In this document: piece after piece, positions 11,628-26,100 of the stretch | How the letters are laid out: each line of letters opens with the position of its first letter | How positions within the stretch are numbered: the stretch's first letter is position 1 | Assembly (NCBI RefSeq): GCF_029633865.1 | Contig: NC_079216.1 | Span: 67,661,918-67,725,917 of the forward strand | Source: Lampris incognitus | Lineage: Eukaryota; Chordata; Actinopteri; Lampriformes; Lampridae | Direction: 5' to 3' | Length of the DNA: 64,000 nucleotides | Notes under the pieces: model-generated | Database searches by the model: none | Seen by the model: the letters and a program-made list of their open reading frames with translations, nothing else | What the model was told of the DNA's origin: nothing | Translations under genes and position numbers: made by a program

Positions 11628-14194
11628 GGACAATTTAGTATGGCCAAGTCACCTGACCTACATGCCTTTGGACTGTGGGAGGAAACCAGAGCATGTGGAG
11701 GAAACCCACACAAACATGGGGCGAACATGCAAACTCCACACAGAGGCCGACCCGGGACGACCCCCAAGGTTTGAACCCAGGACCTTCTTGCTGTGAGGCG
11801 ACCGTGCTAACCACTGTACCACTGTGCTGCCGAGAAAAAGGATGTGATAAAAATAAAAAAGACTGAATGGCGATGATAAGGTTAGATGAGAAGGAGACAG
11901 TAGCAGTGACTTCTATGTTTGCCCACTGACAGGCAGCAATGTGGCCCCATGGTCTGAAAATTAATCTTGAATTTTTCCTAAAGTTTAATGAGGCCATAGA
12001 GTAGAGCGCCCCCTGCCCCGGGCTGCCCCATTTGGTGAAATGTGTGTATGACAGACACATATAAAGGGAGCACTTAAACGGGTGGCAAAAATCCCGAATA
12101 TTTACAAGCAAACAAATGTCCTATCAGATGCTTCCTATTTCTGGCATTTTTATCAAAATATCCAATATTCAAATCATACACACTTTTACAGCTCTTCATT
12201 GTCATGGTCAGCATAAGGTAGGACTTCCTGAGCACACTGATACGGCACATAGCATTCTGTATGTTCAACATAGCAACTAAGTGCAGAAGAAGCAGACACT
12301 CAGCTTCAACCCTGTGTTTCTGTTGGGCACTAAGGGAGACGCTGACACAACGTCACTGGCATTTCTGTTTCCTGATGACTGGACCTCTTGGATTCGGGTC
12401 GCTCAAACACCACTGCAGCTACACGTATCATCACTGGTACTGGTACAAGGTAATAACAGCGATTTAAGATCGTGGTTTTAAATAACACGTTTGTTGTCAC
12501 AGGGACAGGCTTTCTTATTTACTGAACTGTTTCACCATGTGGCCTGTCACACTGCGGGCTACGATTAACCTTAAAGCAACACCATAATCCCAGTGGGGTA
12601 ATTGGCCAAGGACAATTGGGGAGAAAAAAAAAAGGGGGGGGGGTCAAAAAATAAGAAAAATAAACATTATCTTAGCAGCCAGAAAAAAAAAAAAATCAAA
12701 AATCTAACAATATGTAGATCTCCATTTAAGCTGAGCCTTGAGCAAACACTGAAAACACTTGCAGATGTTTTGTTCTATCAGAGCGAAACTCTGTTCCCTG
12801 CTGACAGTGTTTGAGATGTATTTGCTGAAGCGTCAGTCTACATGGTGACATTTCATTCAGTATTTTGCGGACAGCTTTGCCATGCTCAGCAACTGTTTTC
12901 GGTGTGTTGTCCCAGCCATCTAGCACCGATAGATTACAGAGCATCCATACTTTTTTTCCCTGGCTGATAAAATCAATCCATCACCCATTTCATCTAACAG
13001 ATGACTTCCTGTTTTTCTGTTGTTCTCAGGCCCACTGGGGGAGCCATCGTGCATTTGATGCCAAACATCAACGCTGATGCAAAACTTCAACATGAAGTGT
13101 AGTAAAAGAGCTTCACGGTCAGGGAAACAGAGAAGATGCTGAATTAGAAAGAATTTTTTTTTTGTGTGGACCCCCCCCCCCCTTTTCTCCCCAATTGTAT
13201 CTGGCCAATTACCCCACTCTTCCGAGCCATCCTGGTGGCTGCTCCACCCCCCCTGCTGATCCGGGGAGGGCTGCAGACTACCACGTGCCTCCTCCCATAC
13301 ATGTGGAGTCACCAGCTGCTTCTTTTCACCTGACAGTGAAGAGTTTTGTCAGGGAGAGGATCACGCTATTCCCCCCAGTTCCCCCTCCCCCCCAAACAGG
13401 TGCCCCAACCGACCAGAGGAGCCGCTAGTGCAGCGACCAAGACACACATCCACATCCGGCTTCCCACCCGCAGACACGGCCAATTGTGTCTGTAGGGCGC
13501 CTGACCAAGCTGGAGGTAACACGGGGATTCGATCCAGCGATCCCTGTGTTGGTAGGCAATGGAATAGACCGCCACGCTACCTGGACACCCCAAAAATCAA
13601 CATTTTGACAAAACTATTATTTTTTGCAGCAATTGACCATGCGTTTCCAACCAATACAATCTACAGTCCCTGGAAACACCTTTATTCTCAACCTTCATTG
13701 CAGCAGTGGTGAGCAGGAACTTGATTTATAAATAAAAGCCACGATTTCCATAGTGAGTATACAAAACACTAATACAGCATGACTGCATGCGTGCTATCAA
13801 AGCTAACGCCCGCTGTGACTTGAGACTATGTGAAGGCCTTGACCCAAACGCCACCACCGGCATGACCCCCCTACCTGCTGTTTGAGCTGTTGCACCAGCC
13901 TGTCTTTTTCTCGCTTCAGCAGAGCCACTTCATCTTGGGTTTTCTTCTTCTTAGAGGAGGACAGCTCCAGTAGAGCAATGTTAGCATCCTTTTCGCTAAT
14001 CGCGGCCAACAGCGCCTCCTGTCTGTTAGGCGAGAATAAAACATGATGGCATTTCACCACACTGGTAAAGAGCTCAGTCATCATTTATTATGGATGGCAC
14101 AGCATCAGCCTGTTGACAGGAAGACCAAAATAAGCTGACATTTACAGCAGGCAGGTTGCAAATCAATAATCTACAGTTTCTCCTACCTCACATT

Positions 14195-14235
<41 letters not shown>

Positions 14236-17200
14236 TTTGTGTGTCAGCTGGAGGTGCAGAGCCTGCAATGACTTTGCCACATCAGCAGCACACCTGAAGG
14301 GAGTTGGTTAACCCTCGATGGATGTCTCTCCCTGCTGTGAGATGGACACTTGACAAACAATGGATGCACCAGACCCAAGAGCAGCATTATAGATCACTGT
14401 AGACATTATAGAAAGTACTGGAATCAATTCCATGTTGGTTTGCAGTGAGACTAAGACTGGATTCCAGGATTATTGGCTCAATTTTAGGCCCAATTTGCCT
14501 CCCTTGACAAGGGTGGGGTGGTCCTGATTTGAGAGTGCACAGAAATCACCATCTTCCGAAATTATCCTGAAGTGAAAGGTATCAACAGATTCAGTCTTTA
14601 GCCTCCATCTAGGCATTCATTTATCCCGGTTAATATCAAACATGTCTGATATTTATATTAACAACTGGAAATCCTATTGTGCGGGGGGGGGGGGGCTATG
14701 AATTCTCAAGCAGAAACCCACAACAGTCGGTGAGAGTGAAGCAAGCAAGTTTTGTTGCATTTAAAAAAAAAACGTTTTTCCTGCAAAACAATGCACAAAC
14801 AACAAGCCTGACAAATTGTGTCTGACTGTCAACCTCCGTGTCTGTTTTGCTATTAAGTCAGGTTGGCTCACAAGTCTAAATCGAACTTTCATTTTCTATT
14901 ATCAGTGCATGAGTAGTATACGGGGGTAGGACAAGAAAAGTTCTCAACTTCTTCTTACCCCTTTTAAACAAGATCATATTATTTGAGTTGCTTACATGTT
15001 GCCGATGATTTTGTTTGTTTATTTGTTTTTATTGCTTATGTTTTCTTTAACATGTTCAATAAAATTGATTGATTGATTGATTTATTGACTGATTTCTATG
15101 AGATCCCCGGTTCTGAGTCTTTTTTTTCTTTGATTGTTAATGGTGGTTGATATCCAAAGCGTTGCCTTACCGCCAACTTCTAGTTTAAAATAAAACCATT
15201 CTGAAAGTCAGGACTGATCATTCGTGTAATGTTTAAGTGTGCGATCCCCCATCTTGGACTAATCAGCTGGTGTGCATGTTCCAATGATTACAAGACCAAA
15301 AATCTGTGAAATGTTTTCATTATCTCATCTCATCTCATCATCAGCCGCTTCTCCGGGGTCGGGTCGGGGTGGCAGCAAGCTAAGTAGGCCACTCCAGACG
15401 TCCCTCTCCCCAGCAACGCCCTCCAGTTCCTCCTGGGTGATCCCAAGGAGTTCCCAGACCAGACTGGACATGTAGTCCCTCAAGCGAGTTCTGGGTCTAC
15501 CCCAGGGTCTCCCCCCAGTTGAACATGCCCGGTAAACCTCCAAAGGAAGGCACCCAGGAGGTATCCTAATCAGATGCCCGAACCACCTCAATTGGCTCCT
15601 TTCGACGCGAAGGAGCAGCGGCTCTACTCCGAGCTCCCTCCGGATGTCCGGGCTCCTCACCCTATCTCTAAGACTGAGCCCAGACACCCTACGGAGGAAA
15701 CTCCTTTCAGCCGCTTGTATCCGCGATCTCACACTTTCGGTCACTACCCAAAGCTCATGACCATAGGTGAGGGTTGGAACGAAGATTGACTGGTAAATTG
15801 AGAGCTTTGTCTTCCAGCTCAGCTCCCTCTTCACCACAACAGTCCAGTACAACATCCACACTACTGCTAATGCTGCACCAATCCGCCTGTCAATCTCCCG
15901 CTCCATCCTACCCTCACTCATGAACAAGATAATGTTTTCATTATGTTAGTAATTTAAAAGTCCTCCAGTATGTACCCAGCCCAACTGCAATGAGGTGGTC
16001 TGTGACTTGTTAAGTATATGTGGTGCTGGGGTCCATGAAACTAGGGCATTCAAGTTACGTCAGACCATCCGTCTAACCTGTGATTGTGTATAACCTACTT
16101 CATCTCCAGCACCTCCTCTAGGTGTTTCCGGCGCTCAGCTCGCAGAGTGGTGAGGTGGGCCTCTTTCTCACACAAAGACTGCTGTGTGGAAGACAGTTTG
16201 GCCCTCATGGACTCCAGCTCCTGCTTCACCTTCTCCATAGCTCCCAGCAGCTCCTCCATCTGGAAAAACACACACACCCAGAACACAAAGACACACACAC
16301 AATAATGTAAACTTGACCACATAAAAATAGATGCCCTACATTCATTAGTAAAAGCTTCATGCTTTTTTCATCTATTCTTCAGATCAAGACACTTTTCGAC
16401 TGCTCTCACAAGGGTGGCAGCAGCAGAATTAGCATATGTTGTTGGTAAAGGAGTACTTCGGACACTGGTCGGAGCAAAAAAAATTCACTCATTACATTTT
16501 ATTTGCCTGCTATTTACTTTAAGGAGCACGTAAGTGTTATTAATCCATGCTAATAGTGTGCTACAATTATAATTTATTGACCAAATCAGTGAATAATTCA
16601 ATAAGTGCTGATAAATTAGCGGTCATAGTTCAAGCACCATTCAGTCTAACAGCAGGTAAATAAAGTAACACTTAACAAGGAAGTGTTGCTGAGAACTGAA
16701 TGGGGGCTGGGGTTCAAAACACACTTGAAGTGGTAACCTGGGCTCATACCTTAGACCACTTAAGGTGGGCGTGGTCGAACTCATGCATTGGTTTGAGTGA
16801 GTGCTTCTGACAGGCATTGTGTAGCAGAGAAAAAACAGGAGAAATTGACAAGCAAAGACAAAAGAACTTAGAAAGAAGAGAAAGCCAGGGAGGAAGAAAG
16901 GATCTTGAAGAAACGAGGTGACATAACACAACAGACGAGCAGAAAGAAAAAAAATCTGGGTAAGAAAAGGTGGGTTTCTTTTCTGTGGTCTTTTAAAATG
17001 AGTGTGTAGGCACTGCATGTGTCAGCCGTCCTGCAATATGATGAATTTTTCTTTGTATTGTGTGTGTGTGTGTGGGTGGACATGTACCTGCTTTTCCTGG
17101 AGTGACCTGGCAGCCTCTTCCTGTGCCAGCACCATCTCTCTTTCGGCGGTGATCTGAACACTCTCCCTAAGGGCCTCCTCCAGCTCCTCGATGCGCTCAG

Positions 17201-19055
17201 TCTTCTGACGCAGGGTGTCCTGCAGCCATGCAGGAGGGACAGCATGTTGGACAGAGTCAAAGGGAAGACAAAGAGAGACTGTTAAAGATGAGCTGAGAAA
17301 GGGTATGTCATCGATTGCCAAGCAACCATAAGTGCATTCGCAGATGTGCATGCGCCAACTTCAGGCTGACATTGGATAAAAGCAGTAATCCTGCCTGACT
17401 CAATCTGCTCTGAATTTTCCCTCATCCTTCATCATGCTTATGACTACCACCATTTCATTTCAGCTGAATTTTTTTTCTAAATCATTTTTTTACCATTTGC
17501 TCTTCAGATTTATGCCGTTATGTTTGGTCAGTACTCCTCACTAGACTCCTTTGCCTAGACTCTGTCATCTTGTCTCTATCAAAACAAGTTACGCTGGGGG
17601 CGTTTGGGTAGCATGGCGGTCTATTCCGTTGCCTAACAACACGGGGATCGTCATATCAAATCCCCGTGTTACCTCTGGCTTGGTCGGGCGTCTCTACAGA
17701 CACAATTGGCCGTGTCTGCAGGTGGGAAGCCGGATGTGGGTATGTGTCCTGGTCGCTGCACTAGCACCTCCTCTGGTCAGTCGGGGCGCCTGTTCGGGGG
17801 GGTGAACCGGGGGGAATAGCGTGATCCTCCCACGCGCTACATCCCCCTGGTGTAACTCCTCACTGTCAGGTGAAAAGAAATGGCTGGTGACTCCACATGT
17901 ATCAGAGGAGGCATGTGGTAGTCTGCAGCCCTCCCCGGATCAGCAGAGGGGGTGGAGCAGCCACCAGGGTGGCTCAGAAGGGTGGGGTAATTGGCCGAGG
18001 AAAATTGAGGAGAAAAAGGGGGAGAAAAAAGCCCCAGTTACGCTGAGTGAAAGAACGTTGGGAGTAAAACGACTACTTTCAAATGATGTTAATTGGTCAG
18101 CTATCATTAGTAGGAACACAGTAATTGTTGGTCAAATTAAAAATAAAATAACGGCTTGTGAAACTGAATATTCTTATTGTCCTTAACTGCATCACAACCA
18201 TCCAAAATCACAGAAAGTTGGATTAGTTCATGTGGACACAACGTTTATTGAAACGTTTTATCATCATCTAAGTGACCTCTTCAGTCTCAACTGACTGCAG
18301 GTGTCCCCACCCTTATAAACAATACAGTGACTGCAGGTACCCCCACCCTTATAAACAATAGTGACTGCAGGTACCCCCACCCTTATAAACAATACAGTGA
18401 CTGCAGGTGTCCCACCCTTATAAACAATACAGAGATTGCAGGTGTCCCCACCCTTATAAACAATACAGTGACTGCAGGTATACAGTGGTATAATGACCCA
18501 AACCAACCATCAGTTTCATATGCAAATATGTGTGACCATTAACCAGAGTTACAATGGCCATGTGGACTATTCACAGAGGATTTGGGAATGTTTGCAATCA
18601 CAGCATTTCGTGAAACTGATGGTTGGTTTGGGCCATTATGCCACTGTATCGTTTATAAGGGTGGGGTACCTGCAGTCACTGCATTGTTTATAAGGGTGGG
18701 AGTACCTGCAGTCACTGCATTGTTTATAAGAGTGGGATACCTGCAGTCAGGTGAGACTGAAGAGGTCACTTAGATGATGATGAAACGTTTCTCTCAATAA
18801 ATGTTGTGTCCAGATGAACTGATCCAGTTTTCTTTGATTTTCTTACCTGGGCTATTGAGTATGTATCAAGACAAACCTATCCAAAAGATTAGCTTTCCCG
18901 TCTCATCCATTTTTAAATCTCCTTCATTCTGTCCCAACCAAGTCCTGTGGTAGAACCATCTTCCAGAAATCCAATGTGAATCTTGAGAGCCACTCAATTC
19001 CATTTCCACTGTCACCCCCTAAACATGTCACTCTCTCTCACACATAGACACACAT

Positions 19056-19102
<47 letters not shown>

Positions 19103-20083
19103 CACACACGCACTCCTCACCTTGACTTGTTGGGAGTTCTCAGACATGTTATCCTCCCTCTTCCGGGCTTCCTCCATCAGTCGAGCATTTCTGCTCTTCT
19201 CCACCTGCTCCTTGTGCTTAAGAGATGCCACTTTCTTCGTCTGGTCCTTCATCTGCCTAAAGGAGCACCATGCGATAGAGTAGGCCGGGGTTAGATAAAA
19301 GTCTTAGTGTAGAGAAACCATAGGCTAGACTCACACCCTTGTATCAAACCAATGGCCAGAGTAAAGGACCTGATATGTCTGGGTACATAAAATCCACATT
19401 TGCCCACACTGCTGTGGAATCTTCAAAACCAAGCTAGGAAAGTTGTCAGGCTCACGTTTGTGATTATAATTCCGTATGGTTGGGATGCTATCCAGTTACA
19501 ATGTGCATATGAGCAAAGTAAAACAAAACCATTCCTGACCATTTGAAATCAGATCAAAATACCAAAACAGTAAATGCAACTGTGGCCTTAAAGTCCTGCT
19601 TTCCAGAGTAGTGACACGGGGCTGCTACGAGTCCCACACAGACCCAACTCAGGTGAAAGAGAGAGAGGTGGGGTGGGGTACTAGGTGAAAGAAAAGAAAT
19701 GATTGAGATATGAGTAGACGGAGTGGAAAAGGACTGGACAGAGAGTAGAGTGTGACGCTCGTGGCTTATGAAACAGTGAGGATTGCAGAGGATTGGAGAA
19801 CGCTACAGAGATGAGGGATGAGAGGTGGAAAGGGACAGCATTCTGAAGAAGCATACAAGAGTGACTTGGCCAGAGGAATACAGGAAAGGGAGAAGGTTGA
19901 GGGGATGTGGATTACTAACCTGGAGGCCAAACTGGTGGGGTGATACGATTTCCAGTGCAAAGGTAAGAAGTGAGAAGAGAGATACACAGATTCAGACACC
20001 AGGAAGATGAGAAAAAGGAAGCAGAAGACCGAAGACGAAGAGACACTTAAACTGATCGACTTTAAACTGGCGTGTTCCTTCTG

Positions 20084-20127
<44 letters not shown>

Positions 20128-23100
20128 TTGAACCTAGTGTATTGAAAGCCATCTACGCACACACACACACAGACAGACAGACAGACAGACACACACCTCT
20201 CCAGCTCATTGATCTTCTTGTCCTTGTCGTTCTTCTCATTCTCCATCTCTCGGAGGATCTCCAGCAGGCGGTCTACTTCGGCCTGTGCTTTACCAGAATC
20301 CTCTTTGTGGCGGGCCACTTCCTGCTCTAGGGTACTGATGCGCTCAGCCAACTCGGTGTTGGCCTGAGCCTCTAGAGCAGCGGTCTGAGCCTGACAAGGA
20401 ACAGGACACAAGTCAGTAAGCATCTCATAATCTATTACAGGCAGACTGATTCATATTTTCAATTTCATATTTCTTACACTCCCTCATAAAACATTCAGCA
20501 GTGTCATATTGTACATTAAGGGAGCCAATGGAGCTCCTAGAATGCTTAATCATCCCTCACCCTCTTGAGTTGGTTCTCCAGTTTGAGGCACTCCTCCCTT
20601 TTCTGCTCCAGAGCAATCTCCAGACTCTTTAGCTTGGAGTCTTTCTTCAGCCCTGAGGAGGCCAGTGAGGAGGCATGCTCCTTAAGGTCCAGTAGAGAGG
20701 TCTGGACATACACACACACATACAAAGAAAAATAGAGAATACCTCACTAACTCTATGTTCTCCCTGAATGTGTCATTCCTATATTGAGACTGAAAATATT
20801 TATGTTTACAGACAAACTAACAGAGGGAGCTAACAAATTGAAAATATTTCACATCTGTGGTACGCTTCTGTGACTTAACATTCCATGACTCAGTGTGACT
20901 AAGAAAAAGAAAAAAGAAATGACTAAGAATCCTTTCAGTCAGCTAGCAATTGTAAAAACTGAATCATGCTGCATGTGAGTTTGCCTGTGTGCAAACACGT
21001 TCCATCATGTGTTTCACACCTCCCTGTCTGACAGGTCTCCCTGTAGTGTGCTCAGTCTCTCCTTCAACTCCTTCAGCTCTTTCTTGCTCAAGTCAAGCTC
21101 CTCTGTCCTCTCCCGGTCGTCTCTGTCTCGCTGCTCCTTCAGGCGTTCAATGATCCGCTCCTGGGACGAGGGAGAGGAGACTGTCATTCACACTGGCCTC
21201 ACATACACATGACAGCAGGTGTATGCATTCAGCTCATGCTCAAACACACACACACACCTTCTCCGCGAGAGACTCTTCCAGTGTGGTAAGAGCAGTGTCA
21301 GTGTTGGAGGTGTCTGCCTGGAGAGACTTGACTCTCTCCTTCAAGCTGCTCATCTGCTTTTCCTTGTCCCTCAGCTGCTCCTGTAGATTCTCTATCTGAA
21401 GAGATGACACGAAATGCGCCCACTGTCAGTCACAACAAACACCAAACAGTGCATACTACATTCGATGCCAATTATGTGGTGTTGTTATTTCTGTGGATAT
21501 CTCGTACAACAATCGCACAAGACTGCATCCCTCATCTGAACTGCTAGGCTCTCACCTTCTTCTGCAGCACATTAACCTTGCGCTCCTTGACCTCAAGCAT
21601 ATCCTTGAGGTCGTGGATTTCCCCATTGAGTGTGCCCTTCTCCTCTGACATTTCCTGGATCTGTTTGCTCTTCTTATTCAGGGTTGCCTCCTTTTCCTCC
21701 AGCCGCAGGCGCAGGGCATCCACCTGACCAGAGGAGGGCAGTAAGGAGCAGCTAGAAACAGGGACGCACTCTTGAATTTTCTGCTTGTTAATCTAAATAA
21801 ATTGGTGGTGAACAGGCCAGTTCTAAACAAGTAAGTAGCTGTTTCTATGTCATTTATTCTAGCGCCTACTGTACTTGGTGGAGGAAGTGAGGGTGTAGGG
21901 CTTTGCCCTCCTTTGACAACTACCTTCAAACTTCCCTTGAACATGGCACTAAGGGTCCATCAGCTCCAACAGAGCAGCCAGTATTGCAGTACTGTGTATA
22001 GCTCTATGGTATACACATAAATGTAACCTTCTTACACCATCGACCACTCAGACGTTACTTTAAACTTAGTTTGATTAAATAAGGGCTGCCGCTCTTGATA
22101 ATAAAATTGACTATTTCAAAATATATTTACATTACAAAGAAAAGTAACAGAAAAATAGACAGCCAAATGCTCTGGCTTGCTGCCTTCTTCTGTGGCTGTG
22201 TCCTGTGAAGAGGGCAGCAAGTCGAAACGTTTTGAAATAGCAAATTATATCATCAAGTGAGCAGTCCGTGACTATTAAGATTTGTGAAATTCCTTGGGGC
22301 TTCGCACCTTGAAAGAAGTTGGCTACAGAAGTTTTGAGAGCACACTGTCTACAAACTGAACCTGAATAAGGGCTGGGGGAAAAAAACAAATCAAAGAGCC
22401 TGGTGACATGCATTTGCAAGTCCTCTGGGTGAGAGTGCTTGAATGTTTGTAAGTTTGTACCTCTGTCTGTAAGATGGCTGCTCGTTGTTCCTTGGCTGTT
22501 AGGGATTCTTTGAGGACTTCGATGTGCTGCTTGCTATCTGAAAACTGGTTGGTGAGTGTCTCCAGCTTGGTCTGAAGACCGAGCATCTCAGTGTCCTTCC
22601 TTGACAGGTCCTGCTTTACCTGCTCCATCTAAAAAGGACAAGAGAACGCTGAAGTGGGCAATGAAGAGGAAATTGACGACAGTCCCTTGAAGTTTGTTTG
22701 CTAAGGTCAGCAATGCCGTCACACAGATGCCCTCTTTCCTCTGGAAGAACAGCAAGACCGTCACCTTTTGAATGGTGAATTGCCAAGCATTATTTCAAAG
22801 CTCAGAATTACATGGGCTTTGTCAAACGATGGCTTGGCAAAGTGAATACCCATTTTTCAAATTGTTCCAGACCTTGTTCTTCATGAACTTTGTATGGCTG
22901 CGGTAGACCTCCATCTGCTTCATCTCCTCCTGACGCTCCTCGCAGCTCAGCAGACCGTTGGACTTCAGCATCAGCAGCTCCTCCTCCATGTCCCTCAGAC
23001 TGCGCTCCATCGAGTTGATTTTAGCATCCTGAGAGGGGAGGACAGAACACACTATGGCATGTGGCACACGTGTGAGCATACACCTCCGTGCACACACATA

Positions 23101-26100
23101 CAAACACACATAGAGCACATTTCCCTCAACACAACCCTCACTTTCATGTCGATAACAGTCTGTAGAGCCTTCGTTTTGGTGGACTCAGGGGTTCCTTCGT
23201 AGCGGCGGTGCAGCTCCTGTTGGAGGAGGAGAGGAATAATCCGCGGCAGGGTCAAAGTTTGTTGGATCAGTTTTTGGCCACACAAAGACAAAAAAACAAG
23301 ATTACTTGAGAACTGGTCAACTAAAACTACATAGGAATCTCTTTCATGGCATCCCAGGGGAGTTACCTCTCTTAGAGCACCAATCTCTCTGTCTCTCTGG
23401 TCCAGCAAACTCTCAAGGTGGTGCCTGTGCATCTCTGCGTCAGCCAGTCTCCTGGTCCGCTCCTGGTCCTCCTCTGAGGCCTTGGCAGAGGGTCCTAGAG
23501 CAGCAATTTTAACCGGTTACATCCCCTTTTATCCTCCGGAGAGACATCTATTGGTTGAGTACAGGTATTTTGTCCTCCTCATTAGGGGATGCAGTTGACA
23601 GAGTTTATGTGAGCATGATTTGGATTGGCAAACAAATGACATGCTCTCCCCTCACAGAACAACTACGTTTCCCTTGGGCCTTTGAGCAAGGCACTCAACT
23701 CTCAATTGCTCCAGTAAAGCTGCTCAGTGACCAACTTTCGAAGGCTGATTTCACTCACTAGCTCCCATGTGTGAATGTGTGCACTTGTATGACAGGTGAT
23801 GTTGGAAAATGAGTATGAACACTTTATATTAGAAAAGGTTTTTTTTTTTAAAGATGAACCTTTTCAGTCCTTTTGTATATTCATGAGGAGCTCTGTTAGC
23901 TGGCCATTTGGTGCTTCACTAACATTGATTAACCCCAGTCAGAGCTCAAACCCACCTTTGCTCTGCAACATCTCCAGCAGCTTCTTGATGGATTCATCCC
24001 TGGCCCCCAGCGTTTGCTTTTGAGTGTCGATCCTCAGCTCCATTTCCTCCAGAGTCTTCCTCAGGAGGAACAGCTCTTTGGCCTGCCGCTCGTGCTCAAC
24101 GTGCAGCCGCCTGTAGTTCTCCTCAGTGGGTTCAGAGGTAAGGGTCAGGTCATGGCCCTGGCTGGCAGGGTCCTGCTGGAACAGCTGATTCAGGTCCCTC
24201 TGAATCCTTAACTCATCCTGAAGGGCCTGCAGAGTCATCTGGAGGTGCTAGGGACAGGTAAGGGAAAAATACAAGTAAATATGACCATAACGCTCATACA
24301 TTTATCCATCTGTTTTACAACATATACTCCAAAATGAATTTCTAGGGTTATCTAGAATGATGGGAAACAGGCTGATGGGAGTGTGCTCATGGACCACAGT
24401 AATTGTAAAGCCACAAGGGACTACAAAAATACCACCCCTGTTTGGATTAATGGCTCCTGGTGGAATATTGTATTACAGCTGCTGAAGATCAGCCTCTCAT
24501 CATGTCTATGATTTTAGTGATGCTCTTGAGAGGTGAAACCGTCATGGCCGAACCTTGTGGACAGTCTTACATTTCATGCCTGGTGAAATAGAAGCGGTGA
24601 AACACAACCAGCCTGGTATAGTGTTTCATTGTTTGTGGCATTTGATGCCACAGGCACTTGGCAGAGCTGTTTTGAGATAGAAATACAATGCCGTGTTACA
24701 CTCTCTGGCTTGAACCAGCTGTGAGCCTTTTCAGACAACACAACAAAGAGAGAAGTCAGTGTCTGCCTCCGTTTCTCTCGACCTCCAGCCCCCTCTCTCG
24801 CCTTCCTTCTTCTACTCCTTCTCCATTCTTGCGCCTCTCATTATTCTCAACATCCACCTACCTATTCACACCTCACTTCTCCCCTTCCAAAACTCCCTTC
24901 CTTTTCTATCACCTCTTCCACCTTGTGACTGAGGCTGACTCACCGCTGTGACTGTGCTGAACCGTACCCCCCAAACACACACACAAACACACACACACAC
25001 ACACATACTTTTCTTCTTCCTTTCTGCCTCAGGAGAGACAACAGTGAGGTGATGTAGAGTGAGGAGTGCATAACGAGAGATGTGGCGCACTACTATTCCA
25101 CACAGAAAAGTGTGCTCTAATGCCCCTTTTCCACTGCATGGTACCAGCTCAACTCCACTCTACTCTATTCAACTCTACTCACTTTACTTTTTGGGATTTT
25201 GTTTTCCACTGCAGAAAGTATCCCCTCACGGCGAAACCCCGCTGGTCATTTGTGGGCATGTTGACTAGTTTTGTTGTTTTTTTTAAAGATTTTTTTTCTG
25301 TAAATGTTATATTTATATTTAATTTATTTTATTTTATTTATGTATAGTGGTATTTTCATGTCACCTTTTAGTATCGGCTCAGCTCACTTGGAACCTTGAC
25401 GGAGGTGGTACCAAAAAAGTACCTGGTACCAGGTACTATCCCTAACTTTTAAACTAACTTTTTCAATACAAATAGATCCTTTGTTGTTGTTGTTGTTGTT
25501 GTTGCATGTATATCCTGCCCATTTTATCCCACAGATTCTTTTTTTGATCAAACCATCCTAAAGGAAACCTTGTAAGTGTGTGGAAGAGAGCTTTTAACTA
25601 GCACGTAAATTTCATCTGAGGACAAATGCCTGACATGCAATGTCCATGAAAATCAGTCAAATTAACCACTTCAATACAATGCATTACATGCCGTCGACAC
25701 ATAAAATGACAACAAGATGGGGCAAAATATTCCCTCAGTCACACATGCTAAGACACTTCCTACTTGAAGGAAAAGCACTATTGCTTTGACATTATCATTA
25801 AATATACTGATGATAACTGTGATGGCATTTTGAGGTTGATTTCGGATTCTCCGCAGATAGTACCTGGTACTATCCCTAACTTTTACCCAATGGAAAACCA
25901 AAAAGAGCGAGTTGAGTCGAGCCGAGCCGGTAACATGCAGGGAAAAGGGGCATCAGTTACAACACATAACAACCAGCACAGGTGCAGAGATACTGTATCT
26001 CCAGCTCTGGTCCTCTGCAGAAGTGTTACAGGTCAACCAAAAGGACCGATGCACATGTTCTCTAGCTCACAATGTTTTTTGTTTTTTTTTGTGTTTTTTT

